From Edaphobacter bradus (GTDB lineage Bacteria; Acidobacteriota; Terriglobia; Terriglobales; Acidobacteriaceae), in contig NZ_JAGSYF010000001.1 in NCBI RefSeq assembly GCF_025685645.1, forward strand, positions 248,001 through 312,000: a stretch of DNA of 64,000 nt. Direction: 5' to 3'. How positions within the stretch are numbered: the first letter of the stretch is position 1; the number at the start of each line of letters is the position of its first letter. Shown here piece after piece: positions 16,225-25,156 of this stretch. The notes under the pieces were generated by a model, which worked only from the letters and a program-made list of their open reading frames with translations, was not told where the DNA came from and searched no databases. The position numbers and the translations under genes were made by a program.

Positions 16225-18003
16225 TTATTGCAGGCTGCCTACCCAGGAGGCATAAGGAGGCAGAGTGATTGTCAGGCTGGACTGCTGATTGAGCGAGGGA
16301 GCATCTGTTAGCAGAGTGCTTACCTTGGCGCCGTGAACTCCTGCCCGGCCTGGATCCAACGTGACGGTCTGCTGTTGGGCGGTGCAGTTCAGCGCGACGA
16401 GTATCGAATGGTGTCCGGCGACGTCACTTCGGATGTACGAAAGAACCGATGGGTTCGTCTCGTCCAGCATGATCATATTGCCGTGACGCAAAGCCGGATC
16501 GTTCCTCCGCATCGTGATGAGCTGCTTGTGCCAATTGAGGAGTGAATCGGGGTTGCTCTCCTCGGCTTTCACATTTTTTGTCTCGTAATTCGCCGCTACG
16601 GGCAGCCAGGTGGAGTCGGCCATGCTGAAGCCGGCGTTTTTCGAATTGTCCCACTGCATTGGAGTGCGTTCGCCATCACGGCCCTTTTCGCGCGGCCAGC
16701 CCGTTATGCCGATGGGATCCTTGACTTCTTCCTTGCGGGTTGGAGGCGTTGTAACCATGCCGATCTCTTCGCCGTAGTACATCATCGCAGTGGACCGCGA
16801 GGTGAATAAGATCGTCGCAAGGATTCGGGCAATCGCGTCATTGTGAACGCCATCGCCATAGCGATCCCAACTGCGAATGTTGTCGTGATTGTCGAAGACG
16901 AAGAGGGGCTGATTGCCATTGATCTTGGTTTCTGCGTCGTTGATGCGTTGACGAAGCAGGTTTGCATCGAGCCTGTTGGAGAAACCCACCTGCATGTCCA
17001 TAGGCAGTTCGAGCTCGTCGTGCTTTGCGCCGCCGTACCACTTGTCGAGCTCCTGGATATTGGGCAGATAGGTCTCCCCGATCAGCACGCGATCGCCGGG
17101 ATATTTATCGGTCATGGCGCGGAGGCGCCGCATCACGTCGTGTACTTCAGGAAGATTCTCGTAACGGTCGTCCTTTTGACGCCGATCTCCATAGGCATTG
17201 GTTCCCTCAAGCTCTTCAGCATCACGGAGTTGCGGATCTTCAAAGAGGGTAGGAATTGCATCGAGCCGGAAGCCGGCGACTCCGCGGTCAAGCCAGAAGC
17301 GGACGGAGCCGAACATGGCCCGCTCGACTGCCGGATTTCTCCAGTTCAGGTCCGGCTGCTGAATATAGAAGCGGTGATAGTAGTACTGGCTGGTCTTCGG
17401 ATCGTACTGCCACGCGGAGTGGCCGAAGATGCTGATCCAGTTGTTCGGAGGATTGTTGGGAGGCGTTCCGCCTGCTTTTCCATCGCGCCAGACATACCAG
17501 TCACGCTTCGGATTGGACTTTGAGCTGGCAGACTCGATGAACCATGGGTGCTTGTCCGAGGTGTGGTTCATCACCATATCCATGATGATGCGGATATTGC
17601 GCTTCTTCGCCTCAGCGACGAGACGGTCGAAGTCGGCAAGTGTGCCGTACTGCGGATCGATGTTCTCGTAGTCTGAGATGTCGTATCCGAAGTCGACCTG
17701 GGGCGAGGGGTAGATGGGGGAGAGCCACAGGGCGTCGACTCCTAGTGATTGCAGATAGTCAAGCCTCTGGGTGATTCCGTTCAGGTCGCCGATGCCGTCT
17801 CCGTTGGAGTCCTGAAAGCTGCGGGGATAGATCTCATAGATGACAGCATGCTTCCACCACGGGTCATCGGTTGGCTTCGTCGTGTCTTTCGCGATGGCCG
17901 CCCTATTGTTGCTCTGTGCAAAAGAGATGCTGCCATATGGGCCTGCGGCTGCGCCGACCGCCAGCGCAACGAGGCAGAGGCAAACATTGACGAGTCGAAT
18001 CAT
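16225..18003 (-). CDS. Secreted GH13 alpha-glucosidase/alpha-amylase
   Basis: From ATG 18003 the protein has 592 residues with a signal peptide (MIRLVNVCLCLVALAVGAAA). The GH13 TIM barrel shows all key regions: SFQDSNGDGIGDLNGI, region I MDMVMNHTS, region II GFRLDAIP (nucleophile Asp), region III LIGETYLP (acid/base Glu) and region IV FDNHDN (Asp). The pattern YEIYPRSFQDSNGDGIGD is typical of oligo-1,6-glucosidase and alpha-glucosidase subfamilies that act on short alpha-glucans. A C-terminal beta-domain follows. It would act in the periplasm on maltodextrin-like material, working with the adjacent debranching-type hydrolase. The divergent-side neighbour is a GntR/LacI-type regulator 123 bp upstream on the same strand, the likely controller. 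A frame extension to 18075 lacks a signal. Confidence 0.92.
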   Translation of the reverse strand: MIRLVNVCLCLVALAVGAAAGPYGSISFAQSNNRAAIAKDTTKPTDDPWWKHAVIYEIYPRSFQDSNGDGIGDLNGITQRLDYLQSLGVDALWLSPIYPSPQVDFGYDISDYENIDPQYGTLADFDRLVAEAKKRNIRIIMDMVMNHTSDKHPWFIESASSKSNPKRDWYVWRDGKAGGTPPNNPPNNWISIFGHSAWQYDPKTSQYYYHRFYIQQPDLNWRNPAVERAMFGSVRFWLDRGVAGFRLDAIPTLFEDPQLRDAEELEGTNAYGDRRQKDDRYENLPEVHDVMRRLRAMTDKYPGDRVLIGETYLPNIQELDKWYGGAKHDELELPMDMQVGFSNRLDANLLRQRINDAETKINGNQPLFVFDNHDNIRSWDRYGDGVHNDAIARILATILFTSRSTAMMYYGEEIGMVTTPPTRKEEVKDPIGITGWPREKGRDGERTPMQWDNSKNAGFSMADSTWLPVAANYETKNVKAEESNPDSLLNWHKQLITMRRNDPALRHGNMIMLDETNPSVLSYIRSDVAGHHSILVALNCTAQQQTVTLDPGRAGVHGAKVSTLLTDAPSLNQQSSLTITLPPYASWVGSLQ

Positions 18004-18126
18004 CGGTTGGCTCCAGAGTTCTGCGAATTCGGCAACACTATAGCATCGCGTCGACGCAGTGCGTTTGATTGACATAGCGAAGCTGTTTTGACCACGTCGA
18101 AGTAGAGTGTTGTGATGGGATTGTTG

Positions 18127-19323
18127 TCAGGAGTGTTTTTCGTGCCGGTGGGAGCCGCACGATTTGCGGACTGCCGTGTGGGTTTGCAGGAGAACATCAC
18201 GCGTAGGGAAATCGGGTCTCTCCAGCCTCTGCAACATTGTCGCAATGGCCATCGCTCCTATGTCTGCGCAGTTCTGGTGCTGCGTGGTTAGCGGCACAGG
18301 CAGAAGGCTTGCGTACTTAACGTCATCAATGCCGACGACACGCATCTGGTCAGGCACCTGAATGCCACAACCTGACAGACCAGCCATTACGCGTGCTGCT
18401 GTGAAGTCGTTGGCGCAGACGATCGCATCCGGCCGGCACTCTTTGAGTACCTTTTGCAGAAAGCTTGCGTCATCCGGATCTCCCCGCCGCACAAGGTCCT
18501 GTTGAGGCTTGATTCCGTGTGCGAGTAAGGCCTCGCGATATCCCGCGATGCGCGCCGTTACCGTGGAGGCCGAGAGTGGTCTTGCAATAAATGCGACACG
18601 CTTTACGCCGTGCTCGAGCAGATGCTGTGTGATCAAGAAACCGGCGCGGCGATTGTCGATACCCACAAGGTCATACTTTGATCGCATGGGATAGGGCGAG
18701 TAGCAGCGGTCGAGCAGGACAATCTGAATCCCCGCATGATCAAGCGCAGAGACGATGCGATTGTTGACTGCATCCTTGGCTGGCGTAAATTCCAACGGCG
18801 CAAAGAAGACACCGGAGACCTTTTGTGAAATATAGTGCTGGCACAGGTGCTCAGCTTCCTTCTCCTGCTGAGCGGCCTCTCCCATGGCGTGCCCCCAGAG
18901 CAGGGAGTGAGGTTTCGATAGCGGGGATTGCATCATCCCATGACAGATTGGCTCGAAGATCTCTGTACGTCCCAGGTCGGGGATCAGGAGGCCAAAAACG
19001 CGGCCGTTTTGAGTGGAGGGTGCCAGGACATGCGTCCCAGAGCCTGCCCGTCGCGAAACCATTCCGTGCATTTGAAGTTCATTGACGGCCTTTGCAACAG
19101 TGATACGCGACGTATCGTAGTGTTTGCCGAGTTCAGCCTCGCTGGGCAAACGGTCTCCAGGCTTAAATTGACCTGACTTGATGGCGGAAAACAGATCCTC
19201 ATAGACCTGGCGATACCTTGGAATACCGGCCGAGGTTGAAGGGGCTGGACCAGGCGGGCGGTGTTGCTTCGCCTGTGATTCCGACAGACGTGCCGCTACT
19301 TGCGCAGCTTGTCTGATTTTCAT
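18127..19323 (-). CDS. GntR-type winged helix / LacI-type sugar-sensor transcriptional regulator
   Basis: The 398-residue protein starts at ATG 19323 behind GGAGA. Residues about 35-105 are a GntR winged helix (YRQVYEDLFSAIKSGQFKPG, RLPSEAELGKHYDTSRITV). Residues 118-398 are a LacI/periplasmic-binding-protein-like effector domain (GLLIPDLGRTEIFEPICHGM, VAFIARPLSASTVTARIAGY, DAIVCANDFTAARVMAGL). This is the architecture of AraR of Bacillus, which senses sugars and represses utilisation genes. It sits between the GH13 gene and the divergent TonB-dependent receptor, so it likely controls both in response to an alpha-glucoside; the actual ligand cannot be read from sequence. Confidence 0.9.
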   Translation of the reverse strand: MKIRQAAQVAARLSESQAKQHRPPGPAPSTSAGIPRYRQVYEDLFSAIKSGQFKPGDRLPSEAELGKHYDTSRITVAKAVNELQMHGMVSRRAGSGTHVLAPSTQNGRVFGLLIPDLGRTEIFEPICHGMMQSPLSKPHSLLWGHAMGEAAQQEKEAEHLCQHYISQKVSGVFFAPLEFTPAKDAVNNRIVSALDHAGIQIVLLDRCYSPYPMRSKYDLVGIDNRRAGFLITQHLLEHGVKRVAFIARPLSASTVTARIAGYREALLAHGIKPQQDLVRRGDPDDASFLQKVLKECRPDAIVCANDFTAARVMAGLSGCGIQVPDQMRVVGIDDVKYASLLPVPLTTQHQNCADIGAMAIATMLQRLERPDFPTRDVLLQTHTAVRKSCGSHRHEKHS

Positions 19324-19732
19324 GTGGTCTCCAGTACTGGCCCGTGGCGGGCGCAAGCATAGATTCCTACTTTATCGGAATGAACGAACCTGGGAGGATT
19401 GTAGACCTTTTTCAAATCCCACGACCGACGCTTGGTTGGATATCCGAGCCTTGCAGGCGATGCGCTAGCTATAGGGGTAACTGTAAATGATATATCAATG
19501 CAGATGATGTGACCTAAAAATGACATGCTGTCCCATTGACATTTATTGCGGGACGCGAGTACCTTGCTGGCAAATTTGTTTCGGAAGTTCTGGGTCGGAA
19601 GTTTAGAGAGTCGACTAGTTCAAAGCGTTCCTGTCTTAGCAAGGGGATTGCAGCGACCGACGAGCACGCCGACAGTTCGCATAATCTCCATAGCGATAGA
19701 GGCAGGTGCAGCATTTATCAGGAGAGCCTGTT
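19324..19732. promoter_or_regulatory. Divergent intergenic region between regulator and TonB receptor
   Basis: About 400 bp without a convincing gene. It must hold the promoters of both divergent genes. A 10-bp palindrome TGATATATCA lies at 19488-19497 in an A+T-rich stretch and is a possible operator half for the GntR/LacI-type regulator; it is short and could be chance. AGGAG at 19721-19725 is the ribosome site of the receptor. Confidence 0.4.
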
Positions 19733-22700
19733 ATGCGAGTCGCTACCAGAATCATCGCGCTTGCAGCGGTCACGCTGCTCATCTCTTCACCAAGTGTTCT
19801 TGCACAAGCCGTTTACGGATCGATCTATGGAACCGTCGCAGATGCCTCGGGTGCGGTTGTGCCCGGTGCGACTGTTGTCGTTACGGATGTTTCCAAGGGC
19901 ACCTCGAGTACTATGCAATCGAACGCCAGCGGCGAATTCGCTGCGGATCACCTCATTCCAGACGAGTACGACCTGAAGGTGACGGCTGCGGGATTCCAAG
20001 CCTATGAGCAGAAGGGAATCCACGTCTACGCTGACACCGCAGTTAAAGCCCAGATAAGCATGGTGGTCGGGGCTTCGGAGCAAACCGTCGAGGTAAACGC
20101 GGATACGGTGCCTCTATTGAAGACTGACCGCGCCGACGTGGCAACGGTCTTCGCGCAGAAGGAGGTTGTGGATCTTCCCTTGGCGGGGCGCAACTTTACA
20201 AGTCTGCAGTTGCTACTGCCGGGCGCGCAGCAGTTGGGCTGGAGCCACGCCGCCAGCGAAAACCCGCAGGGCAGCCAGCAGATCGAGGTCGACGGCCAAG
20301 CGTTCGCAGGTGTCGCCTATGAACTCGATGGAACCGACAATCAGGATCCGATCCTGGGCATTATCGTCGTCAATCCGAATCTGGACTCGGTCTCAGAGTC
20401 GAAGATTACAACGCAGAACTTCGACGCGGAGTTTGGCAAAGCCGTCGCGTCGGTTGTGACGGCGCAGACCAAGTCGGGCTCGAACAAGTTTCATGGCTCG
20501 GCCTTCGAGTATCGTATAAGCGCGGCCAATGTCGCAAGAGATCCTTTCAGTCAGGGACCAGGCCGTCCAGTTCCCCAAGCACTTAAGAACCAATTTGGTG
20601 GTTCGCTCGGCGGGCCCGCTCTCAAGGATAAACTCTTCTTCTTCGTGGACTACCAGGGGGTTCGTCAGAAGGTTGGTGTATCAAACGTCCAAACCGTCCC
20701 GTCCCACCTTCTGGTAGAGACCTGTCTCGGAAAACAGGTAGGGCCGAGCGGAATTCCGGGGTGCGACTTTAGCGAATATGCAGCCAAAGTCACTCCTATC
20801 GGCTCGGGAATTATCTATCAGCCCAACGGCGTCGCCTATCCAGGCAATGTTATTCCCGCCTCTCAGGTCTCAACGCAGGCCAAGAATCTTCTTACTCTCC
20901 TCGAGCCCTACGCTCCGAATATCCCAGGCAGCCAATTCGGCGGCCTGCAGGCAAACTATGCCGCCGGTGGTACGGGCGGCTTGAACAGCGACCAGTGGGA
21001 TGTACGCGGCGACTACTCGATGAGCGACAAGGTTCACTTCTTTACCCGATTCAGCCGCTTCACCGACGTTCTTTCCGGAAAGGTGATGTTCGGTGCGGCT
21101 GGAGGAGCCGGGTTTGGTTTAGGCGGTTACGGCGGCACATCCCAAGGAGCGAATGACAGCTTAGCGATCGGCACTGACATCGCCATCAACGCAACGCTCC
21201 TGACCGATATCCGCTTCGGCTACTACCGATACAACATCAACACTTCAAAATACGACCAGACCACCGAACTCGCTAACCAACTAGGCATTCCCGGAATGAA
21301 CCTCGGGACGACTATCACAGGCGGCGCGCCGAGCTTCCAGCTAGCCGAAGTGGGTTCGCAGACCGGACCGTCGCCCGCTAATGGGCAAAGTATCGGACCG
21401 CAGTACGGCGGTGGACTGAACGTAGATCGCTGCAACTGTCCGCTCATTGAGAAGGAGGATCAGTACCAGATTGTCAACAACTGGACGAAGATTCGTGGCA
21501 CCCACTCATTCAAGGTAGGCGCTGACCTTCGTTACGCGCGGAACCTCCGCGTACCCAGCGATAACGACCGCACAGGAATTCTGTACTTCAGCAATCAACC
21601 GACCTCCAATCCTAACGCGGCGGTGCAGGGGGGCCTTGGTTTTGCGACCTTCGCCCTGGGCTTAGTAACGCAGTTTAACCGTTATGTGAGCACCTCGACC
21701 AACGCGAAGGAGTTTCAGAAGCGCACATTCTTCTACGCACAGGACACGTGGCGCGTTACCCAGAAGCTGACTCTGAACTACGGTGTTCGCTACGAGGTCT
21801 TTTTCCCCGAAACCATCAATAAATCTGGGAATGGAGCTCTTCTGGACCTGAAGACCGGCTACCTGAGGGTTGCAGGCGTGGGCACCGTCGCCAGCAATAT
21901 GAACTGGGGCAGGCCCAACGCCTGGAGCCCGCGGTTCGGCATTAATTATCAAATCCTCCCGAAGACCGTCATCCGCGGTGGTTATGGCCGCAGTTACGAC
22001 ATCGGAGTGTTCGGCTCCATCTTCGGGCATGCTGCAACGCAGAATCTCCCTGTTCTCTCCAACCAGATAGTCACAACGACTACCGGCGTGCTGGGGCATG
22101 CATTCACATTAGCCCAGGGCCCCCCGGCCCCGACACCGATTGCGGTCCCCGCCAACGGCCTCCTTCCCAACCCGGGTTATGCAGTCCAGTCAAGGTCTCG
22201 TCCCAGCCCGCTGCGCCTTCCAAACCTGGATGCATGGAACCTAGGTGTGCAGCAGTCTCTGTCACCGACGGTCTCGGTGACCATGACATATGTAGGGAAC
22301 AAGGGCACACATACGCTCGCCGATTACGACAGCAACACAAACAACCCCAACGAGGGAGCTATCTTTCTGCCAGCGTCGTACAGTATCACTGGCCAGGCCC
22401 TTCACTACGACCATTCAGTAAGCACCACCACGAACTATGGCGTGAAGGCGTTGAACGGTCAGCCGGTCCTTGGCATCTCACCTAGCGGTGGAACCAATAA
22501 TCTGACGTATCTGCAACGCTACTACGGAGGAAAGCTCCCGGCCTGCTCGGACCCGGCGTATCAGGTATCCGACCCATTGATCAGCCCCGGCCAATGCGGC
22601 TGGACGAACGGTCTCACGAATTACAGCAATAACTTTGACTCGCACTACAACGCGGCGCAGGTAACCGTGACCAAGCAGTTTACAAAGGGCCTGTCCCTGA

Positions 22701-23389
22701 ACGCAAACTACGCGTGGCAGCGTTCCACCAGTTGGCAGAACAATTTTTCTACCTGGGATAAGCGTGCTGCCAAAGGACGAAACAGTTTACTCAGGCAACA
22801 GCAGATAATCGTTTACGGCCTATATGAATTGCCGTTCGGACGAAATAAACCCATAGGCGGTGATGTGAGGCCCTGGGCAAATTATCTGATAGGAGGATGG
22901 CAACTCAGCCCGGTGCTCAATTACTCGAGCGGACTCCCGTTCACGCTCGGCTACGGTGAATGCGCCAACGCAGTGCCTAGTTCAGCACCGTGCTATGTCA
23001 ATGGAAGGCCAAGCGATTTTCACAATCGCATCAGAGGCTATCCTGGTGCAGGGTTGACCTACTACGACGCGCAGACGCTGGGCACGACCTTCACCGCACC
23101 TGGGCTCGACCAGATAGGTACGGTCGGAAGGAACAGCGTCTTCGGGCCGCACTTCTTCAATACGGATCTTGCGGTTATGAAGAACTTCCCGGTTAAAGAG
23201 TACGTGACGCTCCAGTTCCGCATGGATGCGTATAACGTCTTCAACCACATCAACTTCGGCAATCCGGGCGGTAGTGGTGCTAACTCTAATGCTAATATCG
23301 AGCAGGCCGGGACCATCAGTGGTGGCCCAGGTATCAACGGCTCAAGCAATCCACGGCAGATCCAACTCGTATTCCGAGTGCAGTTCTAA
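19733..23389 (+). CDS. TonB-dependent receptor, Oar-like, with N-terminal carboxypeptidase-regulatory domain
   Basis: The 1218-residue outer membrane protein starts at ATG 19733 behind AGGAG. A signal peptide (residues 1-25, ending in PSVLAQA) precedes a carboxypeptidase-regulatory-like domain (about 27-115: GSIYGTVADASGAVVPGATV, YDLKVTAAGFQAYEQKGI). A plug-like domain follows (VVDLPLAGRNFTSLQLLLPG), then a long beta-barrel ending in VFRVQF with the C-terminal aromatic residue needed for outer membrane assembly. Such receptors are abundant in Acidobacteria and import glycans or other large ligands, energised by TonB. A strong hairpin follows the stop. Position next to a sugar-type regulator and glucosidases suggests an oligosaccharide ligand; that is inference. 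Confidence 0.92.
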   Translation: MRVATRIIALAAVTLLISSPSVLAQAVYGSIYGTVADASGAVVPGATVVVTDVSKGTSSTMQSNASGEFAADHLIPDEYDLKVTAAGFQAYEQKGIHVYADTAVKAQISMVVGASEQTVEVNADTVPLLKTDRADVATVFAQKEVVDLPLAGRNFTSLQLLLPGAQQLGWSHAASENPQGSQQIEVDGQAFAGVAYELDGTDNQDPILGIIVVNPNLDSVSESKITTQNFDAEFGKAVASVVTAQTKSGSNKFHGSAFEYRISAANVARDPFSQGPGRPVPQALKNQFGGSLGGPALKDKLFFFVDYQGVRQKVGVSNVQTVPSHLLVETCLGKQVGPSGIPGCDFSEYAAKVTPIGSGIIYQPNGVAYPGNVIPASQVSTQAKNLLTLLEPYAPNIPGSQFGGLQANYAAGGTGGLNSDQWDVRGDYSMSDKVHFFTRFSRFTDVLSGKVMFGAAGGAGFGLGGYGGTSQGANDSLAIGTDIAINATLLTDIRFGYYRYNINTSKYDQTTELANQLGIPGMNLGTTITGGAPSFQLAEVGSQTGPSPANGQSIGPQYGGGLNVDRCNCPLIEKEDQYQIVNNWTKIRGTHSFKVGADLRYARNLRVPSDNDRTGILYFSNQPTSNPNAAVQGGLGFATFALGLVTQFNRYVSTSTNAKEFQKRTFFYAQDTWRVTQKLTLNYGVRYEVFFPETINKSGNGALLDLKTGYLRVAGVGTVASNMNWGRPNAWSPRFGINYQILPKTVIRGGYGRSYDIGVFGSIFGHAATQNLPVLSNQIVTTTTGVLGHAFTLAQGPPAPTPIAVPANGLLPNPGYAVQSRSRPSPLRLPNLDAWNLGVQQSLSPTVSVTMTYVGNKGTHTLADYDSNTNNPNEGAIFLPASYSITGQALHYDHSVSTTTNYGVKALNGQPVLGISPSGGTNNLTYLQRYYGGKLPACSDPAYQVSDPLISPGQCGWTNGLTNYSNNFDSHYNAAQVTVTKQFTKGLSLNANYAWQRSTSWQNNFSTWDKRAAKGRNSLLRQQQIIVYGLYELPFGRNKPIGGDVRPWANYLIGGWQLSPVLNYSSGLPFTLGYGECANAVPSSAPCYVNGRPSDFHNRIRGYPGAGLTYYDAQTLGTTFTAPGLDQIGTVGRNSVFGPHFFNTDLAVMKNFPVKEYVTLQFRMDAYNVFNHINFGNPGGSGANSNANIEQAGTISGGPGINGSSNPRQIQLVFRVQF

Positions 23390-23411
23390 CGGTCAGTATG
23401 AAACACCATAG

Positions 23412-23433
23412 AGGGGGAGCTTCGGCTCCCCCT
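23412..23433 (+). terminator. Intrinsic terminator-like hairpin after the TonB receptor
   Basis: GGGGGAGC (23413-23420) and GCTCCCCC (23425-23432) form a perfect 8-bp stem closed by a TTCG tetraloop, with an extra A-T pair outside. It starts 22 bp after the receptor stop. The T-tract is weak (TTCGCTTAT). The stable tetraloop makes termination, or mRNA 3' end protection, likely. Confidence 0.75.
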
Positions 23434-23463
23434 TCGCTTATACACTTGTTGCAGGTTGCCCGC

Positions 23464-24528
23464 ATGGTTCGCATTTGCAGGTTCAAGGCAGTTGTGGTGT
23501 TGATGCTCGTTGCTGGTGCATCTTCCCCTGCAAGGGGGTGGCAATCAGCGGCCAATCCAGCTCAAGTGGAGGCTCCCTCAGGCATCGTCGAAAGCGTTGC
23601 TCAACTCAGGCAACTGATTGATCGCGGCCACCCTGCAGAGGCCCTCCTACGCCTTGATCAACTCAAGCTGCAGCGTCCCACGCCTCCTGGCGTCGACCGC
23701 CTGCGGGGGGTTGCACTGTATGCACAGAATCGTTTTGCGGAAGCTGATGCCGCCTTTGGTGCGGCGATTAAGGCTGACCCCCACGATGAGGAAGCGATGC
23801 AGATGCGCGGTCTCACGCTCTTCCGTCTCGGAAAGCCGGACGAAGCAATCCCTTTGTTTGAAGCGGCGCACAGTTGGAACCCGCAAACGAAGTACGATCC
23901 AAACTACGTGCTCGCTCTTTGCTACTCGGACACGCACCGCTACGACGATGCCCGTCATGCCTTCGCCGCTCAGTATGGCTTTGCGCCAGACTCCGCATCG
24001 GCCTACCTACTGGCTGCGCGGCTATTCTTCCGCCGAGGGTATCTGTCGACAGCGCAGGACTATGCTGCCAAGGCTCTGGAACTTGACCCTCAACTTCCGC
24101 TCGCTCACGGACTGTTGGGCGAGATCGCGCTTGCCGGAGAGCACCTGGATGTGGCGATTGCGGAATTCGAAAAGGAACGCGCGCGAAACCCACTTGAGGG
24201 AGGGATCTACGATCGACTAGGAGACGCATATACCCGCTCCGGCGACTACATCAAAGCCGAGCGGGCGTTGCAACAAGCACTTCTCCTTGAACCGAACGCG
24301 ACGGGCCCTTATATCCTGCTGGGCAAAGTTTTGCTGCGCCAGAAGGACCCGGTCAGCGCAGCGATGTATCTTGAGCGAGCTGAAAAGATGGATCCGGGGA
24401 ATACGATGACCCACTCTCTGTTGGGGCAGTCGTATCGAGCCATGGGACGCGCTGAAGACGCGAGCCGCGAGATGCAGATCGTTCAGAAGCTTTCAACAAA
24501 GGAAGCTCAATCAGAGCCGTCCCATTAG
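23464..24528 (+). CDS. Exported TPR-repeat protein
   Basis: From ATG 23464 the protein has 354 residues with a signal peptide (AVVVLMLVAGASSPARGW). About eight tetratricopeptide repeats follow (ALYAQNRFAEADAAFGAAIK, LTLFRLGKPDEAIPLFEAA, LGDAYTRSGDYIKAERALQQ, LGKVLLRQKDPVSAAMYLER). An in-frame ATG at 23398 would place the start before the terminator hairpin, so the later ATG with its signal peptide is preferred. It follows the TonB receptor on the same strand, an arrangement common in Acidobacteria where TPR proteins accompany Oar-like receptors. It probably scaffolds a periplasmic complex; the partner is unknown. Confidence 0.85.
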   Translation: MVRICRFKAVVVLMLVAGASSPARGWQSAANPAQVEAPSGIVESVAQLRQLIDRGHPAEALLRLDQLKLQRPTPPGVDRLRGVALYAQNRFAEADAAFGAAIKADPHDEEAMQMRGLTLFRLGKPDEAIPLFEAAHSWNPQTKYDPNYVLALCYSDTHRYDDARHAFAAQYGFAPDSASAYLLAARLFFRRGYLSTAQDYAAKALELDPQLPLAHGLLGEIALAGEHLDVAIAEFEKERARNPLEGGIYDRLGDAYTRSGDYIKAERALQQALLLEPNATGPYILLGKVLLRQKDPVSAAMYLERAEKMDPGNTMTHSLLGQSYRAMGRAEDASREMQIVQKLSTKEAQSEPSH

Positions 24529-24736
24529 CTTCGCCGGCACTACCGAGGTCCCAAGGGATCAATACAGCGTCACCGCGTTTGAAGATGTTCGAGTTGCATA
24601 TTGGGTGGCTCACCTTCGTGCCAGATCAGAAGCCGATTACTTCACAGGCACGGCGATCTGGGACGTCCGCAACGATGGGAAACTGCTTCGCAACCGAGTC
24701 GAACGGGCCGCTTGGGAAGTATTTCAACAATTTTAA
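24509..24736 (+). pseudogene. Orphan C-terminal protein fragment overlapping the TPR gene end
   Basis: A frame open from inside the end of the TPR gene to the TAA at 24734-24736 encodes a well-composed tail: VPRDQYSVTAFEDVRVAYWV, then RARSEADYFTGTAIWDVR and NRVERAAWEVFQQF. It has no plausible start and looks like the last 70 or so residues of a small soluble domain left by a deletion. I cannot name the family with confidence. Confidence 0.35.
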
Positions 24737-25156
24737 GTCATAGTGTTGCTCACTTCCTCGCCAACTTTGCTGCTCTTTGGCTCGGTTTATGCAAAATCGC
24801 CTATTGACTCAGTGACGGTCATAAGCCTAGTGAAGACTGACCTTTAGGCGCGATGATGCGATGCAGGCTTCAGTTTGTGTCAAAGAGGCGGAAAGCGGCG
24901 AGAATTCCGACACGATCAGTAAACACAAGCAAACCCAGAAAATCTCATTGTGATCTCGGCTGATCAATTTTGGAGCACGCCTGCAAACTTTCTCGCATCA
25001 AGCGATAATGATTCAGACGAGTTGATCTACGGAGCTTCTCGGCTAACGATTGAATGAGTATGTAGAGAGATTTACGACGGGTACTTTCGAAAGGCTCCCG
25101 CCAATTCTGCGTTATTGGTTTTCTTAGTTTTCTGCAGAAAGACTGGCGCGTATCTT
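24737..25156. other. 420-bp intergenic region before the trehalose synthase gene
   Basis: No convincing gene, RNA or repeat is visible. It should hold the promoter of the trehalose operon. Confidence 0.5.
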
